Under the pieces are notes generated by a model. It saw only the letters and a program-made list of their open reading frames with translations. It had not been told where the DNA came from and ran no database searches. A program made the translations under genes and the position numbers. Shown here one piece after another: positions 49,777 through 59,223 of a DNA stretch of 64,000 bases. Source of the stretch: Planococcus sp. SK3692 (GTDB taxonomy: Bacteria; Bacillota; Bacilli; Bacillales_A; Planococcaceae); assembly GCF_028890485.2 (NCBI RefSeq), contig NZ_JARCHV010000001.1, positions 124,001 through 188,000 of the forward strand, read 5' to 3'. Positions within the stretch are counted from its first letter, which is position 1. Each line of letters begins with the position of its first letter.

Positions 49777-52512
49777 TCATTTTAGTTTTTTCTCCAGCAT
49801 CTGTGTTCGCTCAACCGCCTCTTTTAATCCTGGTGCGCGTTCAAGCATTTGTTTGTAATGGGCCAGCGCCTTGTTGTAATGCTCTTCTGCCAAATCCGCT
49901 TGGCCCGAAACTGCATAGACATCCGCTAATTGTTCGTGGGTCTTGCCGATGCTGTTATGCGAATAGATATAGTCAGGTGTTTTTTCCATCACTTCAGCGC
50001 TTAGCGTTAACGATTCACTGAGGCTTGCGATCGCTTCTTCCACATGGCCTTGCTTCATATACAGCTTGCCCCTTTCGCGATAGGCAGAAGCGAGCCGATT
50101 GCGCGAGCCGCCTTGCTTAGGCGACAGTTCGATGGCCTTTTCGAAGGCTTCGACGGCTTCACGGAATGATGCGTGAGCTTCGGAGAATAAGTTCAATTCG
50201 ATTTGAAGATTCATATAGTCGACTGCTGCATGGCCTTTTTTCTCCAACGCATCGACGAAATCAGGTGATTGTTCGAGCACTGCATCATAAATAGCCAAAG
50301 CACGGACAAAACTTTGAATTTTTTTTGCTGGTTCGTCTACTGCTGAATAGTGCTCGGCAAGGCGTTTATGGGCGAGTCCCATATTAACTGTGATGCGGAT
50401 GCTGTCTTGGATGTCTTCTGACCGGAGCGCCCGCTCGTAATATTCAATCGCTTTCATATAGTACTCTTCGGCAGTTTTCTCGGCATCGATTTCAGCAAGC
50501 TCGCCTAGTTTTTCGTACCCTAAGGCTGTCAGCGCATCGATACTGGAAATGGCACCGAGGCGATGTGCTGCCTGATCGCCCGCTTGAATAGCGTGCCGGT
50601 AATTTTCCAATGCTTCCTCATAACGGGCGAAACGGATATTCAATTTCCCAAGGCGCACCGTTTGCATCATTACGACTGTAAAATATGCTTCGTCTTTATT
50701 GCCGTGAAAATCCGCAATGTAGTTCTTCCCTTCGTGTAACTGGCGATAAGCTGCATCGTAATGGCTCAACTGTATGTTGATTTCAGCCAAATCGATAGAG
50801 CAACGGGCGAGCGATTTGGCGTTGTCCGGGTTCGCTTGCACCTTTTTATATTTGTCGAGGGCGGCCTCGTATTGGGAGACCCCTTGCTCATAATTGCCTT
50901 GAAGCAAATACGTTTCACCGAATAACTGGTGTATGGCCCCCTGCAATTTTTCATCGGCATCTGTTGTTAAAGCCATTTGCAATTTCCCGTAATGGGCAGA
51001 CAGCCACTGGAAATGGCCGCTATTTTTTAATTTCTGTCCTTTTGCAAGAAACCAAGACAAAAACTCATCTGTCGTGAGTGCCCGCTTTCCATGGTAAAAT
51101 GCTTCTTCAAAGTATAGTTGTTTATCGTAGTCGCATGTTTCAGTTAATCTCTCGTCATAATAGGCAAAGAGCACGGCATGCACTTGCTGGCATAGATCGG
51201 CATCTTGCTCGTGAACTTGTTCTTGCAGACTGGTGCGCATCATCACGTGCATTTGCCATTGCTGTTCGTTTTCTTTTGTAATGAAGGAAAAGCGGAACAA
51301 CTCGGTGTACGCGGTATGCGGGAAGCCGGTATGGAATTCGGTCACCAAATGGCGGAACAGCTCAATCGTCCAATGTCTCGTAAACGACAACACTTTCAAG
51401 GTCTCTTTTTCAGGCAGCTCTAAATAAACGAGAAAACGGTCCAAGATTTTCTGTGGCGTTCTCGAAAATTCATGCAGTTGCGGTTCATGTGTTTCTTCCA
51501 ATAGATTATACGTATCGACCATGAGATCAAGGTAATATGGAAGGCCGTGGCTCGCTTCAATGATTACTTTACGGATTTCTTCGGAATGGATGCCGCAAGA
51601 TTGCAGAAACTTGTCGGAATCCATTGGCGACAAGGCACCGATCAAATGCTGTTCCAAATACAGTTCATCGTCCCAGGCCGGATTTGTTTTGGCCCATTGT
51701 ATCTTTTCGCGTCCACAGATGACCCATAGCACTTCAGGCAATTGCAGCACCAATTCCTGCACCCACGCGTCTTTATCGTAAAATGACCCTTGCTGCCTCG
51801 ATTTCTCCCATAGGGCTTCATATGTATCAATAAAAATGACCGCGCCCGCTTGCTTGCTAGCAAGATGCGCCCTCAAATCGGCTGCCCAATAAGCCGGCAG
51901 CCGCTCTTCTATTTCATGCGGCAATAAATCCTGCAGCTGTTCGAGAATTGCTTTTCCGTTGCCCATCCACCATTGCAGAATTTCTTTATATTTCGCAATG
52001 CCGCTGATGAACTTTAAGGTTTTCGGGAACCATTGTGCAACCGGGACATTCTCCAATTGATGGATGACTTCGCCGATAAAACTGCCTTCTTCCAAGAATG
52101 GAAGCGCCTCGTCTTTTGCCTTCATGCTGACTTGCGGATTGAGTTTTTTCCAGTAGATGATATACGCAAGGTCAAAACTAGTGAATTTGATGTGATGCTG
52201 TTTTTTCAGCTCTTCTCGTAGCCAGATCATGGCTTCGCTTGGCGTGCGGTGCTTTTCTTCCTTAAAATCCAAGATGGTTTTGACGATAAACGGATCTCGC
52301 AATTCGAGCTTCCGGTCCAATTCCCGAAGCAGCCTGGACTTGCCGATGCCGCCGACTCCGTAATACGTCAGCACTTTATAACGTTCTTGTATCTTCTCAT
52401 CCACCGCATCCATAAATGCTTTAGTCGGTTCCTCGCGGTCGGTAAATTCCCGCATCGCAGAATGTTTTTGGTTTTCTGATGCATGTAATGAAAATCTCGG
52501 GCGCAGTTCCAT
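49777..52512 (-). CDS. STAND-type P-loop NTPase with C-terminal TPRs
   Basis: 911 aa. Walker A GVGGIGKSR at residues 52-60, Walker B around AVIFIDTYEALWE, sensor-like LWVICGRE, then a winged-helix/ARM-like linker to residue 500. The C-terminal 400 residues are at least eight tetratricopeptide repeats (for example YEQGVSQYEAALDKYKK and YYMKAIEYYERALR), ending with MLERAPGLKEAVERTQ. The STAND plan is that of switch proteins that sense a partner with their repeats and oligomerise. There is no recognisable N-terminal effector domain, so a regulatory or scaffold role is as likely as defence. ATG at 52512. Confidence 0.85.
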   Translation of the reverse strand: MELRPRFSLHASENQKHSAMREFTDREEPTKAFMDAVDEKIQERYKVLTYYGVGGIGKSRLLRELDRKLELRDPFIVKTILDFKEEKHRTPSEAMIWLREELKKQHHIKFTSFDLAYIIYWKKLNPQVSMKAKDEALPFLEEGSFIGEVIHQLENVPVAQWFPKTLKFISGIAKYKEILQWWMGNGKAILEQLQDLLPHEIEERLPAYWAADLRAHLASKQAGAVIFIDTYEALWEKSRQQGSFYDKDAWVQELVLQLPEVLWVICGREKIQWAKTNPAWDDELYLEQHLIGALSPMDSDKFLQSCGIHSEEIRKVIIEASHGLPYYLDLMVDTYNLLEETHEPQLHEFSRTPQKILDRFLVYLELPEKETLKVLSFTRHWTIELFRHLVTEFHTGFPHTAYTELFRFSFITKENEQQWQMHVMMRTSLQEQVHEQDADLCQQVHAVLFAYYDERLTETCDYDKQLYFEEAFYHGKRALTTDEFLSWFLAKGQKLKNSGHFQWLSAHYGKLQMALTTDADEKLQGAIHQLFGETYLLQGNYEQGVSQYEAALDKYKKVQANPDNAKSLARCSIDLAEINIQLSHYDAAYRQLHEGKNYIADFHGNKDEAYFTVVMMQTVRLGKLNIRFARYEEALENYRHAIQAGDQAAHRLGAISSIDALTALGYEKLGELAEIDAEKTAEEYYMKAIEYYERALRSEDIQDSIRITVNMGLAHKRLAEHYSAVDEPAKKIQSFVRALAIYDAVLEQSPDFVDALEKKGHAAVDYMNLQIELNLFSEAHASFREAVEAFEKAIELSPKQGGSRNRLASAYRERGKLYMKQGHVEEAIASLSESLTLSAEVMEKTPDYIYSHNSIGKTHEQLADVYAVSGQADLAEEHYNKALAHYKQMLERAPGLKEAVERTQMLEKKLK

Positions 52513-52652
52513 CGAGTTCCCTGCTTTCTAAATGGTCTATTGGTATGTAAGAATTTTTTGTCAACTCATTTTACCATATAGAACTTATTGGAAACTGTGT
52601 TGGCTTCTATAAATATTTGCAGTACTTTAATTTCTCCTTCTATGTATTTTCT

Positions 52653-52690
52653 CCAAAAAAATAACGCAGATCCCTTTTAGGACCTACGCT
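52653..52690 (-). terminator. Terminator after the AlkD-like gene
   Basis: 11-bp stem including three G-U pairs (52663-52673 with 52680-52690) followed on the minus strand by TTATTTTTTT. Confidence 0.8.
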
Positions 52691-52703
52691 CTTTTGATTT
52701 TAT

Positions 52704-53411
52704 TTAACACCTAACAAATTTGCGCTTAAATCCAAGACGCCCCTTCTCCAAGCCTTGCTGGATGCTGTCATAGGCATAGAGCTGAGTCGGTTTCTTATTT
52801 TCCCGTTTGAGCTCGACTTTCCCGACAGCTCTTGCGGTTTCGGCCGCTTTGTTGCTCAACGGCTTATAGGAAATGCCGACGGTGTAGAGGAAATTATTCA
52901 TCGATGCTTTCGTCCGTTCAGGGGATTCGTGGATCGTTTCTTTCACGGTATCCAGCATAGCGGAAATTTTGTCTTCCGAGAATTCACTGTCCTTACGGTT
53001 GCCAAGCAGCCAGCAATAACAGCTCCAGCCGGCAGACATGCGCAGTTCATCGCCGCTTTTGATCCATTTATCGGCCACTTGCTGCGCGATATCGGATTCC
53101 GACAAGGTAACCGCCACGACATAATCAGACAGCATGTAGAAATAAGCCCCGTCCATCCAGCGGTCGAAGTCAGCTTCCGTCATCGCTTTCGGGTCGGCGA
53201 TGATGCCTGCAAAATACATCGCGTCGTAGTTGCCGGTCTCATACAATTGTTCTGCTAAAGGCTGGTCGATTTTGATTTGTTTGGCCATTGGCTTCATTGC
53301 GCCCGTAGCGACGCCAAACACCGGCTCTTTCGCCCCGCTCGACAGGTACATGTTTTTCGTCCGTTCTTTCCCTAGCGCTTCGAGTTCTTGCATGACTGTA
53401 TGGAAATCCAT
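52704..53411 (-). CDS. DNA alkylation repair protein (AlkD family)
   Basis: About 235 aa from the ATG at 53411 (AAGGGAA upstream; a GTG at 53420 is an alternative). All-helical HEAT-like AlkD fold with FGVATGAMKPMAKQI and MYFAGIIADPKAMTEADFDRWM; the family is a DNA glycosylase for positively charged alkylated bases. The catalytic-region Trp/Asp pattern cannot be checked by eye. Function probably base excision repair. Confidence 0.75.
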   Translation of the reverse strand: MDFHTVMQELEALGKERTKNMYLSSGAKEPVFGVATGAMKPMAKQIKIDQPLAEQLYETGNYDAMYFAGIIADPKAMTEADFDRWMDGAYFYMLSDYVVAVTLSESDIAQQVADKWIKSGDELRMSAGWSCYCWLLGNRKDSEFSEDKISAMLDTVKETIHESPERTKASMNNFLYTVGISYKPLSNKAAETARAVGKVELKRENKKPTQLYAYDSIQQGLEKGRLGFKRKFVRC

Positions 53412-53444
53412 GATTTGCACTTCCCTTCAAGTATTCTTCTATAA

Positions 53445-53503
53445 ATAAAAAACGCTTTCCTTGCTGCTTTATTCGATCTTATCGAAAACAACCGGAAAAC
53501 GCG
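53445..53503 (-). terminator. Probable terminator of the rnz operon
   Basis: An outer stem CGCTTTCC/GGAAAACGCG with a bulge encloses an inner hairpin TTCGAT/ATCGAA, and TTTTTTATTT follows on the minus strand, just after the rnz stop codon. Confidence 0.6.
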
Positions 53504-53510
53504 TATTATG

Positions 53511-54464
53511 TCAGTTATCTAGAATTTTCATCATTTTACGCTCTTTTTTATTCCATCCAAATTCATCAAAGTCGTGGGCGATTTCACTATCCTCGTGGAC
53601 TTGGCGCATGCTTTTCAACAATTCTTTTTCATGTTCCACCATAAACCTCGCACTCATATGGTTGACGATGAGTTTTTGAGCACGGGCTCGTCTTGCCACA
53701 TTGGCCGCATCCAAAGTCGTCGAATGTCCGTATTCCTTGGCGAGTTTTTCCGTTTCGCCATCGAACGTCGCTTCATGGACGACCAGGTCGGCATCTTGCG
53801 CTAATTGTTCCGACTTTAGGCAGTACTGGGTATCACCAAGAATTGCGACCGTGAAGCCGGGTTCTGCCGGGTCGGTCACTTCTGTGGATTCCACTTTTCG
53901 GCCATCTTCAAGCTCGATGGTTTCTCCTGCCTTTAACTTGGCAAGCAGCGGGCCTTTCGGAACACCGAGCTGTTTTGCTTTGTCCATATCGAGCTTCGGC
54001 AATAGCGGTTTTTGCTTGATTCGATAGCCGTAGGTCGGGATGACATGCGCCAGGAGGCCCGCTTCGACGGTCATCGTGTCGTCTTCAAAGATGACGCCTT
54101 CCTTCACTTCGTGGAAACGGATCGGGTAAGTCAAATGCGTCCGGCTCAAGCGTAAGGTCATTTCCACGTATTCCTTCAGCTCTTTTGGGCCGTATAAGTC
54201 GAGCGGCTCATCGCCGCCTTGAAACGATCGCGACCCCAAAAGCCCCGGCAGGCCGAAAATATGGTCCCCGTGCATATGGGTAATAAAGATCTTCTCGATT
54301 TTTCTCGGCTTGAGGGTCGTTTCGAGGATCTGATGTTGGACCGCTTCCCCGCAATCAAACAGCCAGACAGCTCCCCGCTCTTCATGTAATTTCAATGCGA
54401 GCGCCGAAGTATTGCGTTGTTTTGACGGCATGCCCGCCCCTGTTCCTAAAAATAATACTTGCAT
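53511..54464 (-). CDS. rnz: Ribonuclease Z
   Basis: 317 aa, typical short-form tRNase Z. HMHGDHIFGLPG is the metal-binding HxHxDH motif, with LGDTQYC and HEATFDGETEKLAKEYGHSTTLDAA later in the protein and NHMSAR providing further ligands. It cuts the 3' trailer from tRNA precursors lacking encoded CCA. Its ATG overlaps the dinB stop codon by one base (TAATG), so the two are translationally coupled. B. subtilis has the same two-gene neighbourhood. Confidence 0.95.
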   Translation of the reverse strand: MQVLFLGTGAGMPSKQRNTSALALKLHEERGAVWLFDCGEAVQHQILETTLKPRKIEKIFITHMHGDHIFGLPGLLGSRSFQGGDEPLDLYGPKELKEYVEMTLRLSRTHLTYPIRFHEVKEGVIFEDDTMTVEAGLLAHVIPTYGYRIKQKPLLPKLDMDKAKQLGVPKGPLLAKLKAGETIELEDGRKVESTEVTDPAEPGFTVAILGDTQYCLKSEQLAQDADLVVHEATFDGETEKLAKEYGHSTTLDAANVARRARAQKLIVNHMSARFMVEHEKELLKSMRQVHEDSEIAHDFDEFGWNKKERKMMKILDN

Positions 54465-55705
54465 TAGCGTTTCTTCCTCTCGTGGTCACTCAGAAAATCT
54501 TTGCTTAAACTGGTTTGTGCGTCATGCTTCGATTGATGATAAGGTATGCCCCTCGAAACAGAGCCTTTGCCGAAACGGCTTTCAAGTTTGGCGACTAAAT
54601 CCAGAATCGGCTCATCTTTCGCGTGTTCTTCAAAATTGAAGAGTGATAATTGCTCGGTCATGTCGCCTTTATCGACAACGTTTGAGACGGTCACGCCAAC
54701 AAGCCGCAGCGGTTCGCCGTTCCAATGCGTTTCGAATAATTGCCATGCCTGCACCATGATGTCTTGCTCTTTCCATACAGTATTGTTCAAGGTGACGCTG
54801 CGGGTGCGGTTTTTCCAGTCTGCGCTGCGCGTTTGGATGCTGACAGTTGGCCCTGCCAAATTTTTCGCATGCAACCTGGCTGCAACTTTCGAGCTTAAAG
54901 ACTTGAAGATTTTCTGTAAGCTTTCCAGGTCAGTTTCATCGAACGGCAAAGTTGTTGAGGTGCCGACACTTTTGCGGTCATAGATTGAATCCGGATCGAC
55001 TTCGCGGCTGTCTTCTCCTCTGGCACGCGCCTGCAGCCGCACGCCATTTTTCCCCATCTTCTCCTTAATTAAGCCCTCCGGCGCATTCGCCAAATCACCG
55101 ATCGTATACAGCTTCAAGCTATTGAGCTTTTTCGCGGTACTTTCACCGATGCCGTGCATTTCAATAACTTCTCTTGGCCAGAGGATGCGCTGGATATCGC
55201 GCTTTCTGAGGATGGTGATGCCAAGCGGCTTTTTCATATCGGACGCTGTTTTGGCCAGGAATTTATTCGGCGCGATGCCGATGGAACAAGGCAAATCGAG
55301 TTCTTTCAAGATGCGCTGCTGCAACTCTTCTGCAATGTCCACCGGATGCTGATCAGCCGAGAGTTCCGTCACGTCGATATAAGCTTCATCGATCGACACT
55401 GGCTCGACGGCATCAGTATAGGTACGCAAGATCTCGAACATTTGCCGCGACGCTTCCCGGTAACGGTCGAAATTCGGCGGCATCAGCAAGAGCCCCGGGT
55501 ATTTCTTCTTCGCCTCGTGCACTTGCATCGTCGTGTAAATGCCATGCGCCCGCGCCTCGTAAGAACAAGTGACGATAATGCCTTTGCGCTCTTTCGGATT
55601 TCCCGCAATCGCCAGAGCTTTTCCTTTCAGCGACGGATCGTGCGCCTGCTCGACGGATGCATAAAAGCTATTCATATCAATGTGGAAAATAACTCGCCCC
55701 GCCAT
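54464..55705 (-). CDS. dinB: DNA polymerase IV (Y family)
   Basis: 413 aa. FHIDMNSFYASVEQ and SIDEAYIDVTE carry the catalytic acidic residues; YSYEARAHGIYTTM-like region and GIGESTAKKLNSLKLYTIGDLA form the thumb HhH motif. The little-finger and the C-terminal tail (LSLFNF, a beta-clamp binding motif) are complete. It performs translesion synthesis. AAAGGAAAG before the ATG at 55705. Upstream of rnz as in B. subtilis (yqjH-rnz). Confidence 0.94.
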   Translation of the reverse strand: MAGRVIFHIDMNSFYASVEQAHDPSLKGKALAIAGNPKERKGIIVTCSYEARAHGIYTTMQVHEAKKKYPGLLLMPPNFDRYREASRQMFEILRTYTDAVEPVSIDEAYIDVTELSADQHPVDIAEELQQRILKELDLPCSIGIAPNKFLAKTASDMKKPLGITILRKRDIQRILWPREVIEMHGIGESTAKKLNSLKLYTIGDLANAPEGLIKEKMGKNGVRLQARARGEDSREVDPDSIYDRKSVGTSTTLPFDETDLESLQKIFKSLSSKVAARLHAKNLAGPTVSIQTRSADWKNRTRSVTLNNTVWKEQDIMVQAWQLFETHWNGEPLRLVGVTVSNVVDKGDMTEQLSLFNFEEHAKDEPILDLVAKLESRFGKGSVSRGIPYHQSKHDAQTSLSKDFLSDHERKKR

Positions 55706-55829
55706 AACAATCGCTTCGCTTTCCTTTTTCTTTCAGTGTATCAAAAAATAGGCGAACAGGCATCCTGTTCACCTTTTCCAGTTCCAATGGATTTGTGCTA
55801 GATTTATTAAGCTTTGCTAAATAAAATTA

Positions 55830-56345
55830 GTGCTTAGTTGGACTTGTAAGCGTGGTGTGCTGACCGTTGTTTGTTTCATCTTTGAATAGCCGCCTCCCGC
55901 TTTGGGCTGGCCTCTCACAATAAGCCAAGAAGAACACTTGTCTTATTGCTTCGGCTCGCCCGTGTGCGCGGTTCGGCTTTAATATTTCCTTGAGTGTTGC
56001 GTGCGAGGAAATATCATTGTTGAGTGTTTTCATCCGCTGGTGGGGACGCTTAGCTAGACTTGATGGTTATGAAGTTGCCGTGGCTATTCAATTTGAACTT
56101 ACAAACCTGAACAAAACTATTCAAATTAATTCCATTGCTAGATGCATTTGATTTACTTTCTAAAACTAGAGATGAAGCGGAAAGGGGCCGACGCCTGAGG
56201 GACCGCGCGGGCTGGCGAGACAAATGTGCCGCGCTCTTTGCGGCACATTGGCTCAACACCCGCCCCATCCCCGGGCAGCTGAAAGCGCGACGTCCTGTCG
56301 CATCAGCTGCATGACTCGCATCCTGCGAGCCCCAAGCGCGCCCCT
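55830..56345. other. GC-rich structured non-coding island
   Basis: The 720-bp gap between dinB and the peptidase gene contains no credible ORF. From about 56160 the GC content rises sharply and hairpins cluster: GTGCCGC/GCGGCAC (56226-56248), GCGAC/GTCGC nested in GCAGCTGA/TCAGCTGC (56276-56312) and CTCGCA/TGCGAG (56316-56330). Near 55907-55948, CAATAAG/CTTATTG and near 55984-56014 TATTTCCT/AGGAAATA form further stems. It could be a structured RNA or an interspersed palindromic repeat; no known RNA class was recognised. Confidence 0.5.
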
Positions 56346-56366
56346 TGCAGCGCAATCTCCAGTACT

Positions 56367-56419
56367 AAACAACTGCCCCGATAAGCCATGTGTAATGGCC
56401 TGTCGGGGCAGTTGTTATG
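56367..56419 (-). terminator. Terminator of the peptidase T-like gene
   Basis: 14-bp perfect stem (56368-56381 with 56403-56416) plus an inner GGCC stem, about 7 bp after the stop codon. Confidence 0.85.
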
Positions 56420-56425
56420 GTTTGA

Positions 56426-57544
56426 TTAACGTGTGGCTGCTTCTTTGACGATTTCGACCAAGAGCTCGGTCAGTTTCTCAAGCTCTAGGACCGGCATGCG
56501 TTCGTTCGTTGTGTGGATTTCTTCATAGCCGACACATAGGTTGACCGTCGGGACGCCGTGGCCATTGATGATATTGGCATCGCTTCCGCCTCCGCTTGTA
56601 AGGACAGGCGATGGGCGCCCGATGCGCTCAGCTGCAGCTTTTGCGATATCTACGACAGGGTCCATTTCATCAAAACGGAATCCTGGGTACATGAGCTGGA
56701 CGTCTGTTTCCGCACGTCCGCCCATTTCCTTGGCAACTTCTTCAAAAACGGATTCCATGTGAGCCGTTTGATCTGCCAATTTATCTTCGCTGATCGAACG
56801 GGCTTCAGACAAAATATGGACTTCGTCGCAGACGATATTGGTCGCTTTGCCGCCTTCGAAACGGCCGATGTTTGCAGTCGTCTCTTCATCGATGCGGCCG
56901 AGTTTCATGCGCGCGATCGCTTTTGACGCGATGGTAATCGCAGATACGCCTTTTTCCGGCGCAACACCGGCATGCGCCGTCTTGCCGTAGATCGTGGTCC
57001 ACAATTTTGCTTGGTTCGGCGCAGACGTCACAATACCGCCAACTTCGCCGTCGCTATCGACTGCATAGCCGAATTTCGCCTTCAACAGGGATGCGTCGAA
57101 TTCTTTCGCCCCGACCAAGCCGCTCTCTTCGCCAGCTGTGATCAGGAATTGGATGTCCCCGTGCTCAACGTTTTCTTCTGACAAATGGCGTGCGAGTTCC
57201 AATAACGCTGCGACGCCGGCTTTGTCATCAGCACCCAGGATCGTCGTGCCGTCTGAATACACATAGCCGTCGCGAACTTCTGGCTTAATGCCTTTACCCG
57301 GAACGACTGTATCCATATGTACGGTGAAATAAATCGGCGGTGCGTCTTTTTTCGTGCCTTCAAGTGTCGCCACCAAGTTTCCTGCACCATGGCCTGTGCG
57401 TTGTTTTGAATCATCTTCGACTACGCTAAAGCCGAGAGCTTCCAGTTTTTCCGTCAATACTTTCGCAATGGCGGCTTCTTCTTTTGTTTCGGAGTCGATT
57501 TGCACAAGCTCCAAAAATTCTTCCAATAAGCGATCGGTTTTCAT
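56426..57544 (-). CDS. yqjE: M20 family peptidase, tripeptidase T-like (YqjE)
   Basis: 372 aa. Binuclear zinc motifs: FTVHMDTVVPG with His and Asp, ILGADDKAG with the bridging Asp, ITAGEESGLVGA with the catalytic Glu pair, and the C-terminal YEEIHTTNE with His. SDANIINGHG and TSGGGSDA fit the PepT-like group. It cleaves short peptides in the cytoplasm. AGAGGAG before the ATG. In B. subtilis yqjE also lies between dinB and yqjD. Confidence 0.9.
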   Translation of the reverse strand: MKTDRLLEEFLELVQIDSETKEEAAIAKVLTEKLEALGFSVVEDDSKQRTGHGAGNLVATLEGTKKDAPPIYFTVHMDTVVPGKGIKPEVRDGYVYSDGTTILGADDKAGVAALLELARHLSEENVEHGDIQFLITAGEESGLVGAKEFDASLLKAKFGYAVDSDGEVGGIVTSAPNQAKLWTTIYGKTAHAGVAPEKGVSAITIASKAIARMKLGRIDEETTANIGRFEGGKATNIVCDEVHILSEARSISEDKLADQTAHMESVFEEVAKEMGGRAETDVQLMYPGFRFDEMDPVVDIAKAAAERIGRPSPVLTSGGGSDANIINGHGVPTVNLCVGYEEIHTTNERMPVLELEKLTELLVEIVKEAATR

Positions 57545-57666
57545 TCCAAAAACTCCTCTTCTATTCCATTTAGTCCAGTTCCTATTATAGCCTTAGCATT
57601 TGACGACTTCATGCAAAACGCATCAATCTCTTCCCTTTAACAGGAAGAGATTGGTCGTAAAGTCTT

Positions 57667-59208
57667 TTATAGCGGCATATTGCCGTGTTTTTTCTTCGGC
57701 CGTTCGTCTTTCTTGTTGCGCATCATCTCGAGAGCCTGTATGAGTTTGATGCGTGTTTCACGCGGGTCGATGACGTCATCGACCATGCCGCGTGCGGCGG
57801 CGACGTAAGGATTCGCGAATTTCTCGCGGTATTCTTCGATTTTCGCTGCACGTGTCGCTTCGGGATCGTCGCTTGCGTCGATTTCACGGGCGAAGATGAT
57901 ATTCGCTGCGCCGTTCGGGCCCATGACCGCGATTTCGGCATTCGGCCAAGAGAACACCAAATCCGCGCCGATTGATTTCGAGTTGAGTGCCACATAGGCG
58001 CCGCCATAAGCTTTGCGCAAAATGACGGTCATTTTCGGGACAATTGCTTCCGAATAAGCATAAAGGATTTTCGCCCCGTGGCGGATGATGCCGCCGTGTT
58101 CTTGTTTAATGCCCGGGAAGAACCCAGTGACATCTTCGAAAGTAATAAGCGGGATATTGAAGCTGTCGCAGAAGCGGATGAAACGCGCTGCTTTATCGGA
58201 AGAATCGATATCAAGCCCGCCTGCCATTACTTTCGGCTGGTTGCATACAAGCCCGACCGTTTCGCCTTTGATGCGGGCCAGGCCGATCACGATATTGCGT
58301 GCGAATTCCGGCTGAACTTCCATGAAGCTGTCCTTGTCGACGACTTGTTCAACGACTTTCCGGACGTCGTATGGGCGAATCGCTTCGTAAGGGACGATAT
58401 CAGCCAGATCCGGGCGGTAATCGTCTTCGTTGTCGACTTCAAGGCGCGGCGGCATTTCCTGGTTATTCTGTGGCAAATAGCTGACCAATTGGCGCACCAT
58501 TTCGAGAACTTCCTGCTCTGAACCTGAACGGAAATGAGCATTTCCGCTAATCGCAGTATGTACACGTGACCCTCCGAGATCCTCCGAGGAGATTTTTTCT
58601 CCCGTGACCGTTTCGATAACTTTCGGCCCTGTGATGAACATCTGGCTCGTTTTGTCGACCATGAAGACAAAATCGGTAATGGCCGGCGAATAGACCGCTC
58701 CGCCTGCAGATGGCCCCATAATGACGGAGATTTGCGGGATGACTCCTGAATAAATCGAATTGCGATAGAAAATATGGCCGTAGCCATCAAGCGATAATAC
58801 GCCTTCCTGGATGCGCGCACCGCCGGAATCGTTCAAGCCGATAAATGGAGCGCCGTTTTTCGCTGCCATGTCCATGACGTTGGCGATCTTTTTCGCGTGC
58901 ATTTCACCCAACGCACCGCCAAAAACGGTGAAATCTTGAGAAAACAGGTAAATCGGGCGGCCATTCACTTTGCCATAGCCGGTGACGACACCTTCTCCTG
59001 GGCCTTTGCCCATACCGAAATCGGTTGTGCGGTGTTCGACGAATGGGCTTAATTCGACAAAGCTGCCTTCATCGAGCAACAAGTCGATGCGCTCGCGGGC
59101 GGTCAGTTTGCCTTTTTCGTGCTGCTTATCAATGCGGGCTTCGCCGCCTCCTAATTCAATTTCTCTTTTTCTGTCATACAACTCATTGATGCGTTCATAA
59201 ATGTCCAT
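57667..59208 (-). CDS. pccB: Propionyl-/methylmalonyl-CoA carboxyltransferase subunit
   Basis: 513 aa, the full length of the carboxyltransferase (beta) chain. GGALGEMHAKKIANVMDMA, DSGGARIQEGV and MGPSAGGAVYSPA form the first CoA-binding half; GIKQEHGGIIRHGAKILYAYSEA and KAYGGAYVALNSK the second. It moves carboxyl from biotin to propionyl-CoA (or the reverse). No biotin carboxylase gene is in the window, so the partner must be elsewhere. YqjD homologue. GAGGAG before the ATG; 15 bp after the epimerase gene. Confidence 0.93.
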   Translation of the reverse strand: MDIYERINELYDRKREIELGGGEARIDKQHEKGKLTARERIDLLLDEGSFVELSPFVEHRTTDFGMGKGPGEGVVTGYGKVNGRPIYLFSQDFTVFGGALGEMHAKKIANVMDMAAKNGAPFIGLNDSGGARIQEGVLSLDGYGHIFYRNSIYSGVIPQISVIMGPSAGGAVYSPAITDFVFMVDKTSQMFITGPKVIETVTGEKISSEDLGGSRVHTAISGNAHFRSGSEQEVLEMVRQLVSYLPQNNQEMPPRLEVDNEDDYRPDLADIVPYEAIRPYDVRKVVEQVVDKDSFMEVQPEFARNIVIGLARIKGETVGLVCNQPKVMAGGLDIDSSDKAARFIRFCDSFNIPLITFEDVTGFFPGIKQEHGGIIRHGAKILYAYSEAIVPKMTVILRKAYGGAYVALNSKSIGADLVFSWPNAEIAVMGPNGAANIIFAREIDASDDPEATRAAKIEEYREKFANPYVAAARGMVDDVIDPRETRIKLIQALEMMRNKKDERPKKKHGNMPL

Positions 59209-59223
59209 TTCCCCACTCCTCTG

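Noticed and set aside
49777..52512. Avs-type antiviral STAND protein
   Set aside because: No N-terminal nuclease, protease or other effector domain is visible; kept only as a finding to test.
55154..55801. 215-aa plus-strand ORF
   Set aside because: Antisense shadow of dinB.
55830..56345. tmRNA, RNase P RNA, 6S RNA or a riboswitch in the GC-rich island
   Set aside because: I could not match any conserved core of these RNAs by eye, and the position does not fit their usual neighbours.
55827..56355. Minus-strand ORFs of 68 and 101 aa between dinB and the peptidase
   Set aside because: No ribosome binding sites, biased Arg/Ala/Ser composition from GC-rich hairpins; treated as non-coding.
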